A stretch of 64,000 nucleotides of DNA, taken from assembly GCA_016865015.1 (NCBI GenBank), contig CP018226.1:2945001-3009000 (forward strand), given 5' to 3'. The translations under genes and the position numbers were made by a program. The DNA is from Rhizobiales bacterium IMCC20636. Its GTDB lineage: Bacteria; Pseudomonadota; Alphaproteobacteria; Rhizobiales; GCA-2746425. Below the pieces are notes generated by a model. The model made no database searches. It was not told the DNA's origin and was given only the letters and a program-made list of their open reading frames with translations. The stretch's first letter is position 1; each line of letters opens with the position of its first letter. Below, one piece after another: positions 34,736 through 44,700 of this stretch.

Positions 34736-36574
34736 CTACACCTCACCGTTGTCCTCGCCAAGTTGGGGGTCCGGTTCAGGAAATAGGTAATTTACAATCT
34801 GCGTCACCAGCGGTTCAAGGAATGGCAATCGCAACTGAAAGGCATCGTCCTGTTGTCGGGAGATGTAGCGTGCCATCGGGCCTTTGCCAGCTTGCGCAAA
34901 CTCCTGCTTCACGAATATTCCCCAGTCATCGTGCAAGTGGTCGTCTAGAGTGGTCTCCCCGTTGACTATTTGGTTGTTTAAAGCAGCAGGCATCACTGTC
35001 GGAACATGCCGAGCCTTAAGGTGCTGATGCTCACTGGCCCAGTCCCACGCTGCCCTGTCATACATGCACTCAAGGACCACGGGTATTTGGAACCCTGCCT
35101 GAATAGCGGGTAAAAGATGCGGTGGCATCGGTAGGTTGAAACATTTAGCCGACAGGACGTTTCCAGGAACCTCGTTCCATTGTTTGATTGCAGCCTTGGC
35201 CTCGGGGTCTGAGTCAAGGAGGCCAGCCGCTCGAGGGAGATCAGGGTGGTGCTTGGCGCGACTTCTCCAAGACTGGAGCATATCGATCACGTAATTGATC
35301 CCAGCACTGTTTCTTGTTTCGACATCGATGTCGGCAACTCGTTCCGGAGCAAAGACAGCCAACGCCTTGTCGATGATAAGCTTGTCTGAAGGTCCTTCTA
35401 CAAATAGCTTACCTCGGTTTGCCACAACAAGTTCCTCGACTTCAGCACGGGCACGTTCCTGCCGTCTAACCTTATCTTCAATATCTGTAACCATTGGTGC
35501 AAAGAGAGCTGTGGTCCCCATGCGCTCGTCTAGATCACCAAGCTCCTCTGCCTGCTTTGTTCCATCCTCTTCGATTTCCCGGAAAATATGATGACATGTG
35601 ATCCTATCCCCATCCTTCCGGTGAATATTGTAGAAGACAGGAGAGTGAGTGGTCAGGAGTATCTGTGAAATGCCCTGATCCACAAATCCCCAAAACTGAT
35701 CCGCCAATTCAACACAGCTTGAAAGCTCGAGGTTATTTTCTGGTTCTTCGTAACCCCAAATAAAATTATGTGGCTGCGCACCACGCACTTGAAGTCCACG
35801 CTTTTTGTCCGCCATAAACTTTAAGATAAGAGGTATATGCCGTGCCTTGACGCCATCACCACGAGCGTCGAGCGAAATATTCTGGCCGTCACTCAGAAAA
35901 TCAAGACTTTCAAAGATATGGCTGAGGTCTTTAGGAAGAGCCAATCGCGACCTGAACCCAAGAGATGTTGTGATTTGATCTGTTAGGTCAACCATCTGAT
36001 CGGAGATTGCTTGTTCAAAATTTCGACTGGAGCCGCGAAACTCACGGTCTGCAACTTCAGCGATAACGTCATAGATGCTTGCCCTTAGTTCAGAGAAATA
36101 CTCCAAGTCTTTGACCGCTGGGACGTAAACGAAGTTGATGTTACGCAAGAGGGCATGGACGTTTGATCTATCCGGAATATCGACAGTTTCCAATCCGGCT
36201 CCACCACGGGGGCCGGGCACCTGCCTTTTTCCGACGTATTCGTCATAAACCATGCCTTCATCGCGCCAGCGTCTTTCCCAGACCACGTAGTCACCATTAG
36301 TAACGCGGTATGTGTCTGGCATAGAAATCTCCAACTTGATCGAGATTTCCTTCGCCTTCCTGTTGGGGAGGTTGAAGATATTATGATCGGTATCAAAGTC
36401 TATTTCCTCGCCGGGAACCGTTCTATCGTTAAAGAAAAGGTTTAACGCTCGTAGAATATTTGACTTCCCAGAGTCATTTTTGCCCACAAGAACAGCAAGG
36501 TCCCCCGGCGACAACGATAGGTTCCTCGCCGAGCGAAAGTTCCGTATGTCTAACTTTGTTATTCGTAAGCTCAT
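34736..36574 (-). CDS. OLD-family ATP-dependent endonuclease (ATPase-TOPRIM)
   Basis: A 612-residue protein with an ABC/SMC-like ATPase and a TOPRIM nuclease domain. Walker A is GKNDSGKS (residues 31-38). The signature/Walker B region reads WGYEEPENNLEL (about 273-284), and the switch histidine is H310 in LLTTHSPVF. The TOPRIM glutamate is E393 in LFVEGPSDKLI, with D454 and D456 in GLLDSDPEAK. All key residues are kept, so it is probably active. OLD proteins act in phage defence; class 2 members (GajA) pair with a UvrD-like helicase, which is absent here. It is a solitary gene between moaB and the radical SAM gene, bordered by AT-rich noncoding DNA, consistent with acquisition by transfer. 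Confidence 0.9.
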   Translation of the reverse strand: MSLRITKLDIRNFRSARNLSLSPGDLAVLVGKNDSGKSNILRALNLFFNDRTVPGEEIDFDTDHNIFNLPNRKAKEISIKLEISMPDTYRVTNGDYVVWERRWRDEGMVYDEYVGKRQVPGPRGGAGLETVDIPDRSNVHALLRNINFVYVPAVKDLEYFSELRASIYDVIAEVADREFRGSSRNFEQAISDQMVDLTDQITTSLGFRSRLALPKDLSHIFESLDFLSDGQNISLDARGDGVKARHIPLILKFMADKKRGLQVRGAQPHNFIWGYEEPENNLELSSCVELADQFWGFVDQGISQILLTTHSPVFYNIHRKDGDRITCHHIFREIEEDGTKQAEELGDLDERMGTTALFAPMVTDIEDKVRRQERARAEVEELVVANRGKLFVEGPSDKLIIDKALAVFAPERVADIDVETRNSAGINYVIDMLQSWRSRAKHHPDLPRAAGLLDSDPEAKAAIKQWNEVPGNVLSAKCFNLPMPPHLLPAIQAGFQIPVVLECMYDRAAWDWASEHQHLKARHVPTVMPAALNNQIVNGETTLDDHLHDDWGIFVKQEFAQAGKGPMARYISRQQDDAFQLRLPFLEPLVTQIVNYLFPEPDPQLGEDNGEV

Positions 36575-36989
36575 CGTATCGGCTCAATCATAAGAGCGTA
36601 AATCCCTCAGCCCAACGCCCTTAAATTGTTACCAGTCAGTCGGTCCTGCCAATAAGCTAGAAACGAACTCGCAACGTCTGCAGTAGCCATCGATAGAAGT
36701 ATGCTCATTTTCTTTTTCTGTCGAAAATGTAACATATGGAGTGAATACAATCCTAGCAACATAAACCTTACAAGTGCACGTGCTTTCAACTGCCAGAAAA
36801 GCTTGAACACGGTTCTGTGCCGGAAGCATATTAGAACCGTCGCCGCCTTGGCGTGGTTCAAAATGCAAGCCAAATGGACAAGTAGTGAAGCGGCCCTTAA
36901 AAATCATGATTTTGCGCCATTTTCTCCTCGATTAATCCCTCCAATCATTTTGTTCTTGTTTTGTTCTGATTTTGTATTATCTTGATGAT
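36575..36989. other. AT-rich gap between OLD gene and radical SAM gene
   Basis: About 415 bases between divergent genes, holding both promoters. Composition is AT-rich, like the stretch at 33956-34438. No further gene or repeat was recognised. Confidence 0.5.
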
Positions 36990-38114
36990 ATGGAGAACAG
37001 AACAACAATCATCGGCATGAATGACCACCGCATTGGTGTACAATTCGACCCTCAAAAGGGCCGTGGTGCGCTGACCAATGCCAGTGGCCGGTTTGAAGCT
37101 GTCCAGCGTGAGATCGTAGATGATGGCTGGGATCTGGACGAGCAACCAGAAAAACTCAGGACCCGTGTTCAGGTCGAGCATCCAAAGCGGATCATCACCC
37201 GCAATCAGTCACCAGATATTTCATTTGACCGGTCGATCAATCCCTATCGCGGCTGCGAGCATGGCTGTACTTACTGCTTTGCACGACCAAGCCATGCCTA
37301 TATGGGGCTGTCGCCCGGACAGGATTTTGAATCACGTCTGTTTGCCAAGCCCGATGCCGCGAGTTTGCTGGAAAAGGAACTGGCTGATCCCAAATATGTC
37401 CCGAAAGTGATCGCCATCGGGACCAACACGGATCCATATCAGCCTGTTGAAAAGACCTGGCGCATTACAAGGTCCATTCTGGAAGTTCTGGAACGCACCA
37501 ATCATCCTGTCGGGATTGTGACCAAATCCACCATGGTGACGCGTGATATCGATATTCTTGCCCGTATGGCTGAAAAAGGCCTGGTAAAAGTGGCCCTGTC
37601 TGTCACGACGATGGACAAGAAGCTGTCACGTGCGATGGAACCACGGGCAGCAAGCCCTGCAAAGCGCTTGGAAGCGCTCCAGGCGCTGCACGATGCAGGC
37701 ATACCGACCACCATGATGGTGGCACCCATCATTCCAGGCCTGAATGACAGCGAGATTGAGCGCATATTGGAGGCTGGCAAGGCCGTTGGCATTGATCAGG
37801 CCGGCTATGTGATGCTGCGCCTGCCGCTGGAAGTGCGTGATATTTTCCGCGAATGGCTGCTGGCCCATTATCCGGACCGCTATCGCCATGTGATGTCGCT
37901 GGTAAAATCCATGCGCGATGGAAAGGATTATGATGCAACCTGGGGCCGCCGTATGCGTGGCAGTGGTCCTTATGCCTGGATGATTGGACGGCGGTTTGAG
38001 AAAGCCTGTCAACGGTTGAAAATTGGCACAAAGCGCGTGGAATTGCGCACAGATTTATTTACGCCACCGGCAAAGCTTGATGATCAGATGTCGCTGTTCG
38101 ACATTGCCTGCTGA
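36990..38114 (+). CDS. PA0069-family radical SAM protein (SplB-like)
   Basis: A 374-residue radical SAM protein. The cluster motif is CEHGCTYC near residues 88-95, in the context NPYRGCEHGCTYCFARPSH, as in the PA0069/Rv2578c family related to spore photoproduct lyase. The N-terminal KGRGALTNASGRFE is a family mark. The start is uncertain: ATG at 36990, TTG 18 bases upstream, or ATG at 37017. The reaction is unknown. It is followed 31 bases later by rnhB on the same strand. Confidence 0.9.
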   Translation: MENRTTIIGMNDHRIGVQFDPQKGRGALTNASGRFEAVQREIVDDGWDLDEQPEKLRTRVQVEHPKRIITRNQSPDISFDRSINPYRGCEHGCTYCFARPSHAYMGLSPGQDFESRLFAKPDAASLLEKELADPKYVPKVIAIGTNTDPYQPVEKTWRITRSILEVLERTNHPVGIVTKSTMVTRDIDILARMAEKGLVKVALSVTTMDKKLSRAMEPRAASPAKRLEALQALHDAGIPTTMMVAPIIPGLNDSEIERILEAGKAVGIDQAGYVMLRLPLEVRDIFREWLLAHYPDRYRHVMSLVKSMRDGKDYDATWGRRMRGSGPYAWMIGRRFEKACQRLKIGTKRVELRTDLFTPPAKLDDQMSLFDIAC

Positions 38115-38145
38115 CCGTCAGGCGTAGCGCCTATATATCGCTCAA

Positions 38146-38931
38146 GTGCCCTTGCAGCGACTGGTTTTTTTCAACACAGTCACACGCATGATGATGCGCC
38201 TCTTCGAATCCCCCTATCGGGGTCCCACAGACAGACCCAACTCTGCCAGACCCGATCTGGCAGTTGAAAATTTGGCCTGTTGTCGCCTGCTGTCATTTCA
38301 ACGCAACGGTACGGCGTTCCACCTGCCGCTGTTCAGCGACCTGTCGGAGGATGATGTGAAAGCAGCACAGGATCTGTTTTCAATTGCTGGGGTCGATGAA
38401 GCCGGGCGTGGGCCTCTGGCCGGCCCTGTTGTCACCGCTGCGGTCATTCTGGACCCGGCGCACATACCCAACGGGCTAAACGATTCCAAGAAGCTTTCCG
38501 CGCTCCAGCGCGAAGCTCTGTTTGAGAATCTGGTTCACCGGCATGATATCGGCATTGCCTCAGCAACCCCCAAGCGCATTGATGACATGAATATTCGTGC
38601 TGCCACCCTGTGGGCCATGACGCAGGCGGTCAAGGCCCTGCCGACACAACCGGATGGGGTTCTGATTGACGGGCGCGACGTACCTGACGGTCTTCCCTGC
38701 CCCGGCGGCGCTGTCATCAAGGGCGATGGCCTGTCGCAATCCATTGCGGCCGCATCCATCGTCGCAAAGGTGATGCGTGACCGGATGATGCAGAACTGTG
38801 GACAGGATGCACCGGGCTACGGGTTTGAGAGCCATATGGGCTACGGCACAGAACAGCATCGCTCCGCGATCATCCGCATGGGCGGCACACGGCATCACCG
38901 CATCAGTTTTCGACCGTTGCGGGATTTATAG
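38146..38931 (+). CDS. rnhB: Ribonuclease HII
   Basis: A 261-residue endonuclease cutting RNA within RNA-DNA hybrids and at misincorporated ribonucleotides. The core GVDEAGRGPLAGPVVTAAV has the catalytic D-E pair and the GRG motif. NDSKKLSALQRE and the later ASIVAKVMRDR follow as expected. The first 70 residues are not conserved; the GTG at 38146 opens the frame, but ATGs at 38188-38194 are equally likely starts. A bidirectional terminator separates it from the convergent ATP synthase operon. Confidence 0.93.
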   Translation: MPLQRLVFFNTVTRMMMRLFESPYRGPTDRPNSARPDLAVENLACCRLLSFQRNGTAFHLPLFSDLSEDDVKAAQDLFSIAGVDEAGRGPLAGPVVTAAVILDPAHIPNGLNDSKKLSALQREALFENLVHRHDIGIASATPKRIDDMNIRAATLWAMTQAVKALPTQPDGVLIDGRDVPDGLPCPGGAVIKGDGLSQSIAAASIVAKVMRDRMMQNCGQDAPGYGFESHMGYGTEQHRSAIIRMGGTRHHRISFRPLRDL

Positions 38932-38942
38932 AGCCTTTCAAA

Positions 38943-38978
38943 ACAAAAAGGCCGACTGAAACAGCCGGCCTTTTTTAA
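38943..38978. terminator. Bidirectional rho-independent terminator
   Basis: Arms GGCCGACTG and CAGCCGGCC around AAA, flanked by an A-run on the left and T6 on the right, so both strands can form a stem with a U-tract. On the minus strand the one mismatch becomes a G-U pair. It lies between the convergent ends of rnhB (38931) and atpF (38996). Confidence 0.9.
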
Positions 38979-38995
38979 AACGTATTGAAAACAGA

Positions 38996-39478
38996 TCAGT
39001 TCAGCTTGGCAGCCACATCCTTGATGCTCTTGCCAATCAGTTCGTCAGCAACCTTGCCGCTGACCTTATCTGTGATGATTGCTTCAGCAGCCTTAATGGC
39101 AACATCAACTGAGCGTGTCCGCACATCCTGAACAGCTTGAGCCTCTGCCTGGGAAATCTTGTCTTCTGCCTGTTTCTGGCGACGGGTAACATAGGCTTCC
39201 AGTTTGGCTTTTGCTTCTTTTGCCATTGCCTTGGCTTCGCGCTGTGCCTGACCAACAATGTCTTCGGCCTCGCGCTCGGCTTCGCGTTGCTTGCGCTGAT
39301 ATTCAGCCAGCAATGCCTGAGCTTCTTCACGCAAGCGGCGTGCTTCTTCAAGCTCTGTACGGATGTCGTTGCTGCGCTTGTCCAGCCCTTCAGCAATCTT
39401 TCCCGGGACCTTCACATAGATGATCAGGGCCAGGAACAGGATCAGACCAACAAGGGCCCAAAAAGTTGCGTCAAACAT
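38996..39478 (-). CDS. atpF: F0F1 ATP synthase subunit b
   Basis: A 160-residue peripheral-stalk subunit. One N-terminal transmembrane helix (FWALVGLILFLALIIYV, about residues 6-22) is followed by a long charged amphipathic helix rich in Glu, Lys, Ala and Gln, which dimerises with b' and reaches F1. It is the last gene of the atpI-B-E-b'-b operon, 11 bases after b'. The length is normal. Confidence 0.95.
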   Translation of the reverse strand: MFDATFWALVGLILFLALIIYVKVPGKIAEGLDKRSNDIRTELEEARRLREEAQALLAEYQRKQREAEREAEDIVGQAQREAKAMAKEAKAKLEAYVTRRQKQAEDKISQAEAQAVQDVRTRSVDVAIKAAEAIITDKVSGKVADELIGKSIKDVAAKLN

Positions 39479-39489
39479 GATCTTGGCTC

Positions 39490-40023
39490 CTACGCAGCTT
39501 CTTCAGCCGCAGAAACGGCCTTTTTCAAAGCGGCTTTTGTGGGCTTAGTTCCGATGAGCGCGTTGACCAGTTCTGAAGTTGTGTCTTCCGCAATGGATGA
39601 CACTTCAGACATGGCCTGCTTACGGGTCTCAGCGATACTGGCTTCCGCTTCAGCCATCTTCACACCAAGTGCGGTGTCGACCTTGGCCTGTTCGGCATCC
39701 ACATCAGCTTGTGCCTTGTCGCGTGCAACAAGAGCAATGTCATGGGCTTTCTTGCGCGCTTCAGCCAAAGCCTGTTCGTAGGAAGCGATTGCTTCCTCAG
39801 ACTCGTCTTTGAGCCGTTGCGCTTCATCAAGATCGCTCATGATCCGATCACGGCGCACTTCAAGGATGTCGCTGAGACGCGGCAAAGCGACCTTTGACAT
39901 CAGCCAATAGAGCACACCAAACGTGATCGCCAGCCATAACAACTGGGACCCAAAGGTTGATGGATCAAACGGGGGAAACGATCCTGCCGCTTCTGCACCA
40001 TGTTCTGGTGTTGTGGTGGCCAC
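39490..40023 (-). CDS. atpF2: F0F1 ATP synthase subunit b'
   Basis: A 177-residue divergent second b subunit, typical of alphaproteobacteria and photosynthetic bacteria, which forms a b-b' heterodimer stalk. It has a short acidic N-terminus, one membrane helix (SQLLWLAITFGVLYWLMSKV, about residues 27-46), then RLSDILEVRRDRI and a long coiled stalk. It lies between atpE and atpF. Confidence 0.93.
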   Translation of the reverse strand: MATTTPEHGAEAAGSFPPFDPSTFGSQLLWLAITFGVLYWLMSKVALPRLSDILEVRRDRIMSDLDEAQRLKDESEEAIASYEQALAEARKKAHDIALVARDKAQADVDAEQAKVDTALGVKMAEAEASIAETRKQAMSEVSSIAEDTTSELVNALIGTKPTKAALKKAVSAAEEAA

Positions 40024-40087
40024 GGTCTTCTACTCCTAAAATGCTCCGGATACGGCGGGCAAACCCCGCCGTATTAACTGTCTTTGC

Positions 40088-40312
40088 TTACGCGAAGAGC
40101 AGCAGAAGAGCGATCAGAAGGGAGAAAATGCCGAGGGCTTCTGTCACCGCAAAACCGAAGATCAAACGGCCAAACTGGCCATCAGCTGCGGATGGGTTGC
40201 GCAGAGCGCCGGAGAGGTAGTTACCAAAAATCTGACCAAGACCGATGGCTGCGCCACCCATTCCGAGGCATGCGATACCAGCGCCGATTGCTTGTGCTGC
40301 TGCAAGTTCCAT
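40088..40312 (-). CDS. atpE: F0F1 ATP synthase subunit c
   Basis: A 74-residue proteolipid with two membrane helices joined by the polar loop ALRNPSA. The proton-binding carboxylate is E58 in [10 protein letters not shown], and [19 protein letters not shown] gives the glycine-rich packing motif of helix 1. It forms the rotating ring. The residues surrounding E58 are those of proton-translocating rather than sodium-type rings, judging from the absence of the Gln/Ser sodium ligands. Confidence 0.96.
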   Translation of the reverse strand: MELAAAQAIGAGIACLGMGGAAIGLGQIFGNYLSGALRNPSAADGQFGRLIFGFAVTEALGIFSLLIALLLLFA

Positions 40313-40377
40313 TGTGTTGCTCCTTAAGCGTTATTTTATGCCGGTCTCAGTTCAAAATGACCGGAATTGGGTTGAGA

Positions 40378-41130
40378 TCAGTGACCTGGATGAACTGCAT
40401 CGTTGAGATACATGCAGGTCAAAACTGTGAAAACGTAGGCCTGAAGAAAGGCTACGAGAAATTCCAGACCAGTCAGTGCGACAGTCATGAGAAGAGGTAG
40501 AACAGAACCAACCACGCCAACAGCACCAAATGCGGTGAGGCTGGTGACAAAACCGGCAAACACTTTCAGTGTGATATGCCCTGCCAGCATGTTGGCAAAC
40601 AAACGAACCGACAGGCTGATCGGACGCGAGAGGAATGAAATCACCTCGATCGCAATTACCAGCGGCATCAGAATGCCGGGAATTCCGCTTGGTACAAAAA
40701 GTTTCAAGAACCCGATGCCGTTGCGCATGAAGCCATATGCGATGACCGTCAAAATCACCAACATGGCCAGCGCAAACGTCACGATGATGTGGCTGGTTAC
40801 GGTAAAGAAGTATGGGAACATGCCCAGCAAATTGGCAAACAGAACGAATACAAACAGGGAAAACACAAGCGGAAAGAAGCGCATCCCTTCTGAACCGGCT
40901 GCATCGCGCAAGGTCTTGGCGACAAATTCATAGGCCATTTCAGTCATGGATTGCCACCGACCTGGCACCAGCGAACGACTGCTTGATCCAACGATCAGAA
41001 ATCCTGCAACAGCAGCAACTGTGGCAATCATGAAGACTGCAGAGTTGGTCAAGGCAAATTCAACACCGCCAACTTCACCCAAAGGTGCAAGTTTGGAGAT
41101 TTGAAACTGATGAATAGGATCGTTTGCCAC
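40378..41130 (-). CDS. atpB: F0F1 ATP synthase subunit a
   Basis: A 250-residue inner-membrane subunit forming the proton half-channels against the c-ring. The essential arginine is R176 in [14 protein letters not shown]. The N-terminal IHQFQISKL and the segment [20 protein letters not shown] are typical. It has five to six transmembrane helices and normal length. It follows atpI after 39 bases and precedes atpE by 65 bases. Confidence 0.96.
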   Translation of the reverse strand: MANDPIHQFQISKLAPLGEVGGVEFALTNSAVFMIATVAAVAGFLIVGSSSRSLVPGRWQSMTEMAYEFVAKTLRDAAGSEGMRFFPLVFSLFVFVLFANLLGMFPYFFTVTSHIIVTFALAMLVILTVIAYGFMRNGIGFLKLFVPSGIPGILMPLVIAIEVISFLSRPISLSVRLFANMLAGHITLKVFAGFVTSLTAFGAVGVVGSVLPLLMTVALTGLEFLVAFLQAYVFTVLTCMYLNDAVHPGH

Positions 41131-41169
41131 AGATCTCAGTCCTTACTTTTAAAACCTTTTGACCGCAAA

Positions 41170-41535
41170 TCAGCCCTTTGTCGAGCCATCCCGCGGTTTA
41201 TCGAATGGTTTCTCCACCAGCCCGATAGAACGCAGAACGTTCATCACCCCGGCAGCGAACCCAAGCAGCAGAAACAGGATGAGACCGAAGGGCGACGTAC
41301 CCAGCCAGCCATCAATCACATATCCAAGCCCGGCACCAACCAGAATACCAGATACAAACTCTGCACCTAGCTTCAGACCTTGCGCCATTTCCATTTTACC
41401 GGAACTGGATCGCTCGACCTGCTGGCTTTTCCTGATGTCCTCACGGCCAAGCCGTGATTTCAACTGATTCAACCGGGCATCGAGATCGGCATTTGCTTCT
41501 TCACCCGGATCTTCAGGGCGATTTTGCGTACTCAT
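41170..41535 (-). CDS. atpI: ATP synthase protein I
   Basis: A 121-residue accessory protein, thought to help c-ring assembly. The N-terminal half is charged and helical (DARLNQLKSRLGRED). The C-terminal half has two membrane helices: GLKLGAEFVSGILVGAGLGY, then SPFGLILFLLLGFAAGVMNV. It is the first gene of the F0 operon, and the promoter should lie in the 234-base AT-rich gap to the end of smc. Confidence 0.92.
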   Translation of the reverse strand: MSTQNRPEDPGEEANADLDARLNQLKSRLGREDIRKSQQVERSSSGKMEMAQGLKLGAEFVSGILVGAGLGYVIDGWLGTSPFGLILFLLLGFAAGVMNVLRSIGLVEKPFDKPRDGSTKG

Positions 41536-41769
41536 ACCGTTCTCGCAGATTTTCTGCCAAATTCGAGCGCAACATAGTTGTGCCTCCTGTCGGTGTCAAG
41601 CATTGCTGAAAGCGCCTTAAGTTTTTGAAAAATATATATTTTTACGGTTTCATCAGAACATATGCGACGAATAGTTTACTGCAATTGCGAACAAGCGCGC
41701 ATTATCGGCGCTTATTTTGGCCGTTCGGAGCAGGTTTCGGCCAAATGGAATCATTAACTGCACCCTGTT

Positions 41770-44700
41770 CTAACTGGCTTCAAGGTATTCTTCTGCGGTC
41801 TGCAAATCCACTGAAACCAGTTGCGATACGCCACGTTCGGCCATTGTGATTCCAAACAAGCGGTCCATACGCGCCATTGTAATGGGATTGTGCGTGACTA
41901 TCACGAATCGTGTGTTTGTCTGTCTGCTCATTTCATCGACCAGGGAACAGAAGCGATCGACGTTGGCATCATCCAATGGTGCGTCGACCTCGTCCAGAAC
42001 ACAGATTGGCGCCGGATTGGTCAGGAACACGGCAAAGATGAGAGACATCGCCGTCAGGGCCTGCTCCCCACCCGACAGCAATGTCATAGTCTGAGGTTTC
42101 TTTCCCGGAGGGCGCGCAATGATTTCCAGACCCGCTTCCAGCGGATCGTCAGATTCGGTCAGTTTCAGCTCGGCCTGCCCGCCTCCGAACAGATGGGAGA
42201 ACAGATGCTGGAAATGGCCATTTACAACTTCAAACGCAGCCAGCAGGCGTTCGCGCCCTTCCCTATTCAGGCTTTGAATGCCAAGGCGCAAACGACGAAT
42301 GGCTTCGATCAGATCGTCGCGCTCTGCAATCAGCCCGTCCAGTCTGGTGCCAACCTCGCCGGCTTCCTCCTCGGCGCGCAAATTGACGCCGCCAAGGCGC
42401 TCCCGCTCGGTTTTCAGTCGATCCAGTCGCTTGTCAATCGAATCGGGATCGGGAAGGATCGCATCCACCGCCAAACCGGTTTTCTCGCGGAGCTCGGATG
42501 GTTTGCATTCGATCACATTGTCGATGCGTTCCACAATATCTGCCAGCCGCTGTTTTGCCGATTCGCTGCGCTCTTCGGCTCGCACCTGTGATTCACGCGC
42601 CTGGCTCAATGCCGCCAGCGCATCCTTGGCAATGCGATCTGCCTCGCGCAGCTCATTGTCTCCAACGGCGCGTGCATCCGCAGATTTGGCTCGTTCTATC
42701 TCCGCCTTTTCAATCTGTGACAGCAGTGATTGACGGCGGTGCAAGAAGGTGTCGGGCGCCTCGTCCAAAACCGACTTTTCGCGGATGTGTTCATCCAGGC
42801 GGGTCTGAAGACTCGCAATCTGCGTCTGTGCATCAGACACCCGGCGCTGCCAATTGGCCCGCTCATTTGCAATGGCCTGCAAACGTTGTGCCCGCAGCGC
42901 GGCCTCGCGCTCCTGCCCCTGAAGGGCTGCCCGTGCCTCTGCAGCTGTGCCGCGGGCTTCTGCAATTTTCACACGCAACACACCAATCGGCTCATCTTGT
43001 GTTGCATGATCTGACTGGGCTTTGAGTTGCTGGTTTGCCTCGTCCACCTGCAATTGTGCTTCGGAGATCGTCGTTTCAAGCCGTTTTTCGGCCTCTTCCA
43101 AGGCGGCCTTGCGGTTTGTAATACGACTGCGCTGTTGTTGCGCCTTGATAAGTTCTTCCTGAGCTTGTGATTGTGACTGGCGCACCTGCCGCAATTTCTG
43201 GCGCAGCGACTGTTCCGTCTCTTCGGCGTGGCGCAATTGTGCCACGACATCCTGCCAGTCCGAGTTCAAGCGCTGCACAGTGCGCTCAGCGTCCTCGGCA
43301 TCGGCTTCCAGATCTGCCAGACGGTTTTTGTTCTCCAGCCGTAACGCAGCCGCAGATGGCGCTTCACTGGCCATGACAAATCCATCCCAGCGCCACATAT
43401 CCCCTTCCCGCGACACAAGTCTTTGACCGGGTTTCAGTTGCTTTTGCAGGTTTGGGCCCTGATCCTTGCTGACCAGACCAATCTGGCTGAGCCGGCGGCT
43501 CAACAACTTTGGCGCCTTGATGTATTCCAGGAGCGGGGTTGTGCCGTCCGGCAAGTTCGCAACCGATGCCAAGGCGTCGCTGTCATCCAGTGCGCGCCAG
43601 TGTGTTGGTGCATGGGCATCAATGGGAACATTGATATCATCGCCGAGGGCGGCACCCAAGGCCGTTTCAAGGCCGGGCTCGACGGTCAGAGCATCAACCA
43701 GAGGCGGCCATAAATCAGAATCATCCACCTGAAGAATCCGCGCGAGTGTCTTGGCTTCGGTCTGCAAGGCGCGCAGATCCTGTTCAGCCTGACGCAGCGG
43801 CTTGCGCGTTTCGGTATCCTGCTGACGCAGATTGCGTAAAGTCGCTTCCGCTTTTTCCAAAGCGGCCTCCATATCACCGACATCCTGCAACCGATCGGCA
43901 ACTTGGTTCTGTAAATCCGTCAGAACCGTGTCTGATGCCAATTGGGTGTTGATCTGTTCCAATTCCTTGGCAACAGAGTGCTTCTGTGCCTTGTGTTGCG
44001 AAACCGACCGCTCACCTTCCGAAACGACGCGCTGCAACTGATTGCGCTCGGCCAGAACCGCCGCCTGCAAACGGTTGAGTTCGGCCAGTTCATGCTCCAG
44101 CACAAGAAGGGCAGCGTCTCTGGCTTCCAGATCTGTTTTCAGGGTTTCCACCTGACTGGATTGCTGATCGGTGGCCTCTTGCAGCGCTGTTTCCTCTTCG
44201 GAAAGCTTGACCAGATTGTCGTCATTGTCTTTGGTCAGTTGCTGTTCGCGGCCAAGATCGTGTTTCAGTTGCTCAATCCGGGCGGCTAATTCGGTCTGGC
44301 GATTTTTAGAGCGCACTTCTTCCGCTTCCAGAGCGTTGCGCGCCACGTTCAGGGTTTGTAAAGCCGCACCGGCCTTCGCCTCTGCCTCCAGCAGTTTTGG
44401 CAATTGCTCGCGCAAAACAGCCTCATTCCGGGCGGCGGCGGCCTGTGCCTGTGTCCGGTTTGCCATATCCAGTGTAACCGTCTTGAACGCTTCGCTCGTC
44501 GTTTCCAGATTCTTTTTGGCCTCAAGCCACTGCAGATAGAACAGTGTTGCCTCTGCCTTGCGAATGTCGCCGGAAATGTTCTTGTAGCGGCTTGCCTGCC
44601 GGGACTGCCGTTTCAACCCGTCCAATTGAGTTTGAATCTGGGTCAGAACGTCTTCCAGGCGATCAAGATTGGTTTCTGCTGCCCTCAGGCGCAGTTCCGC

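Noticed and set aside
34736-36574. Complete Gabija (GajA-GajB) defence system
   Set aside because: The OLD-type ATPase-TOPRIM gene is present, but no UvrD-like helicase gene lies on either side.
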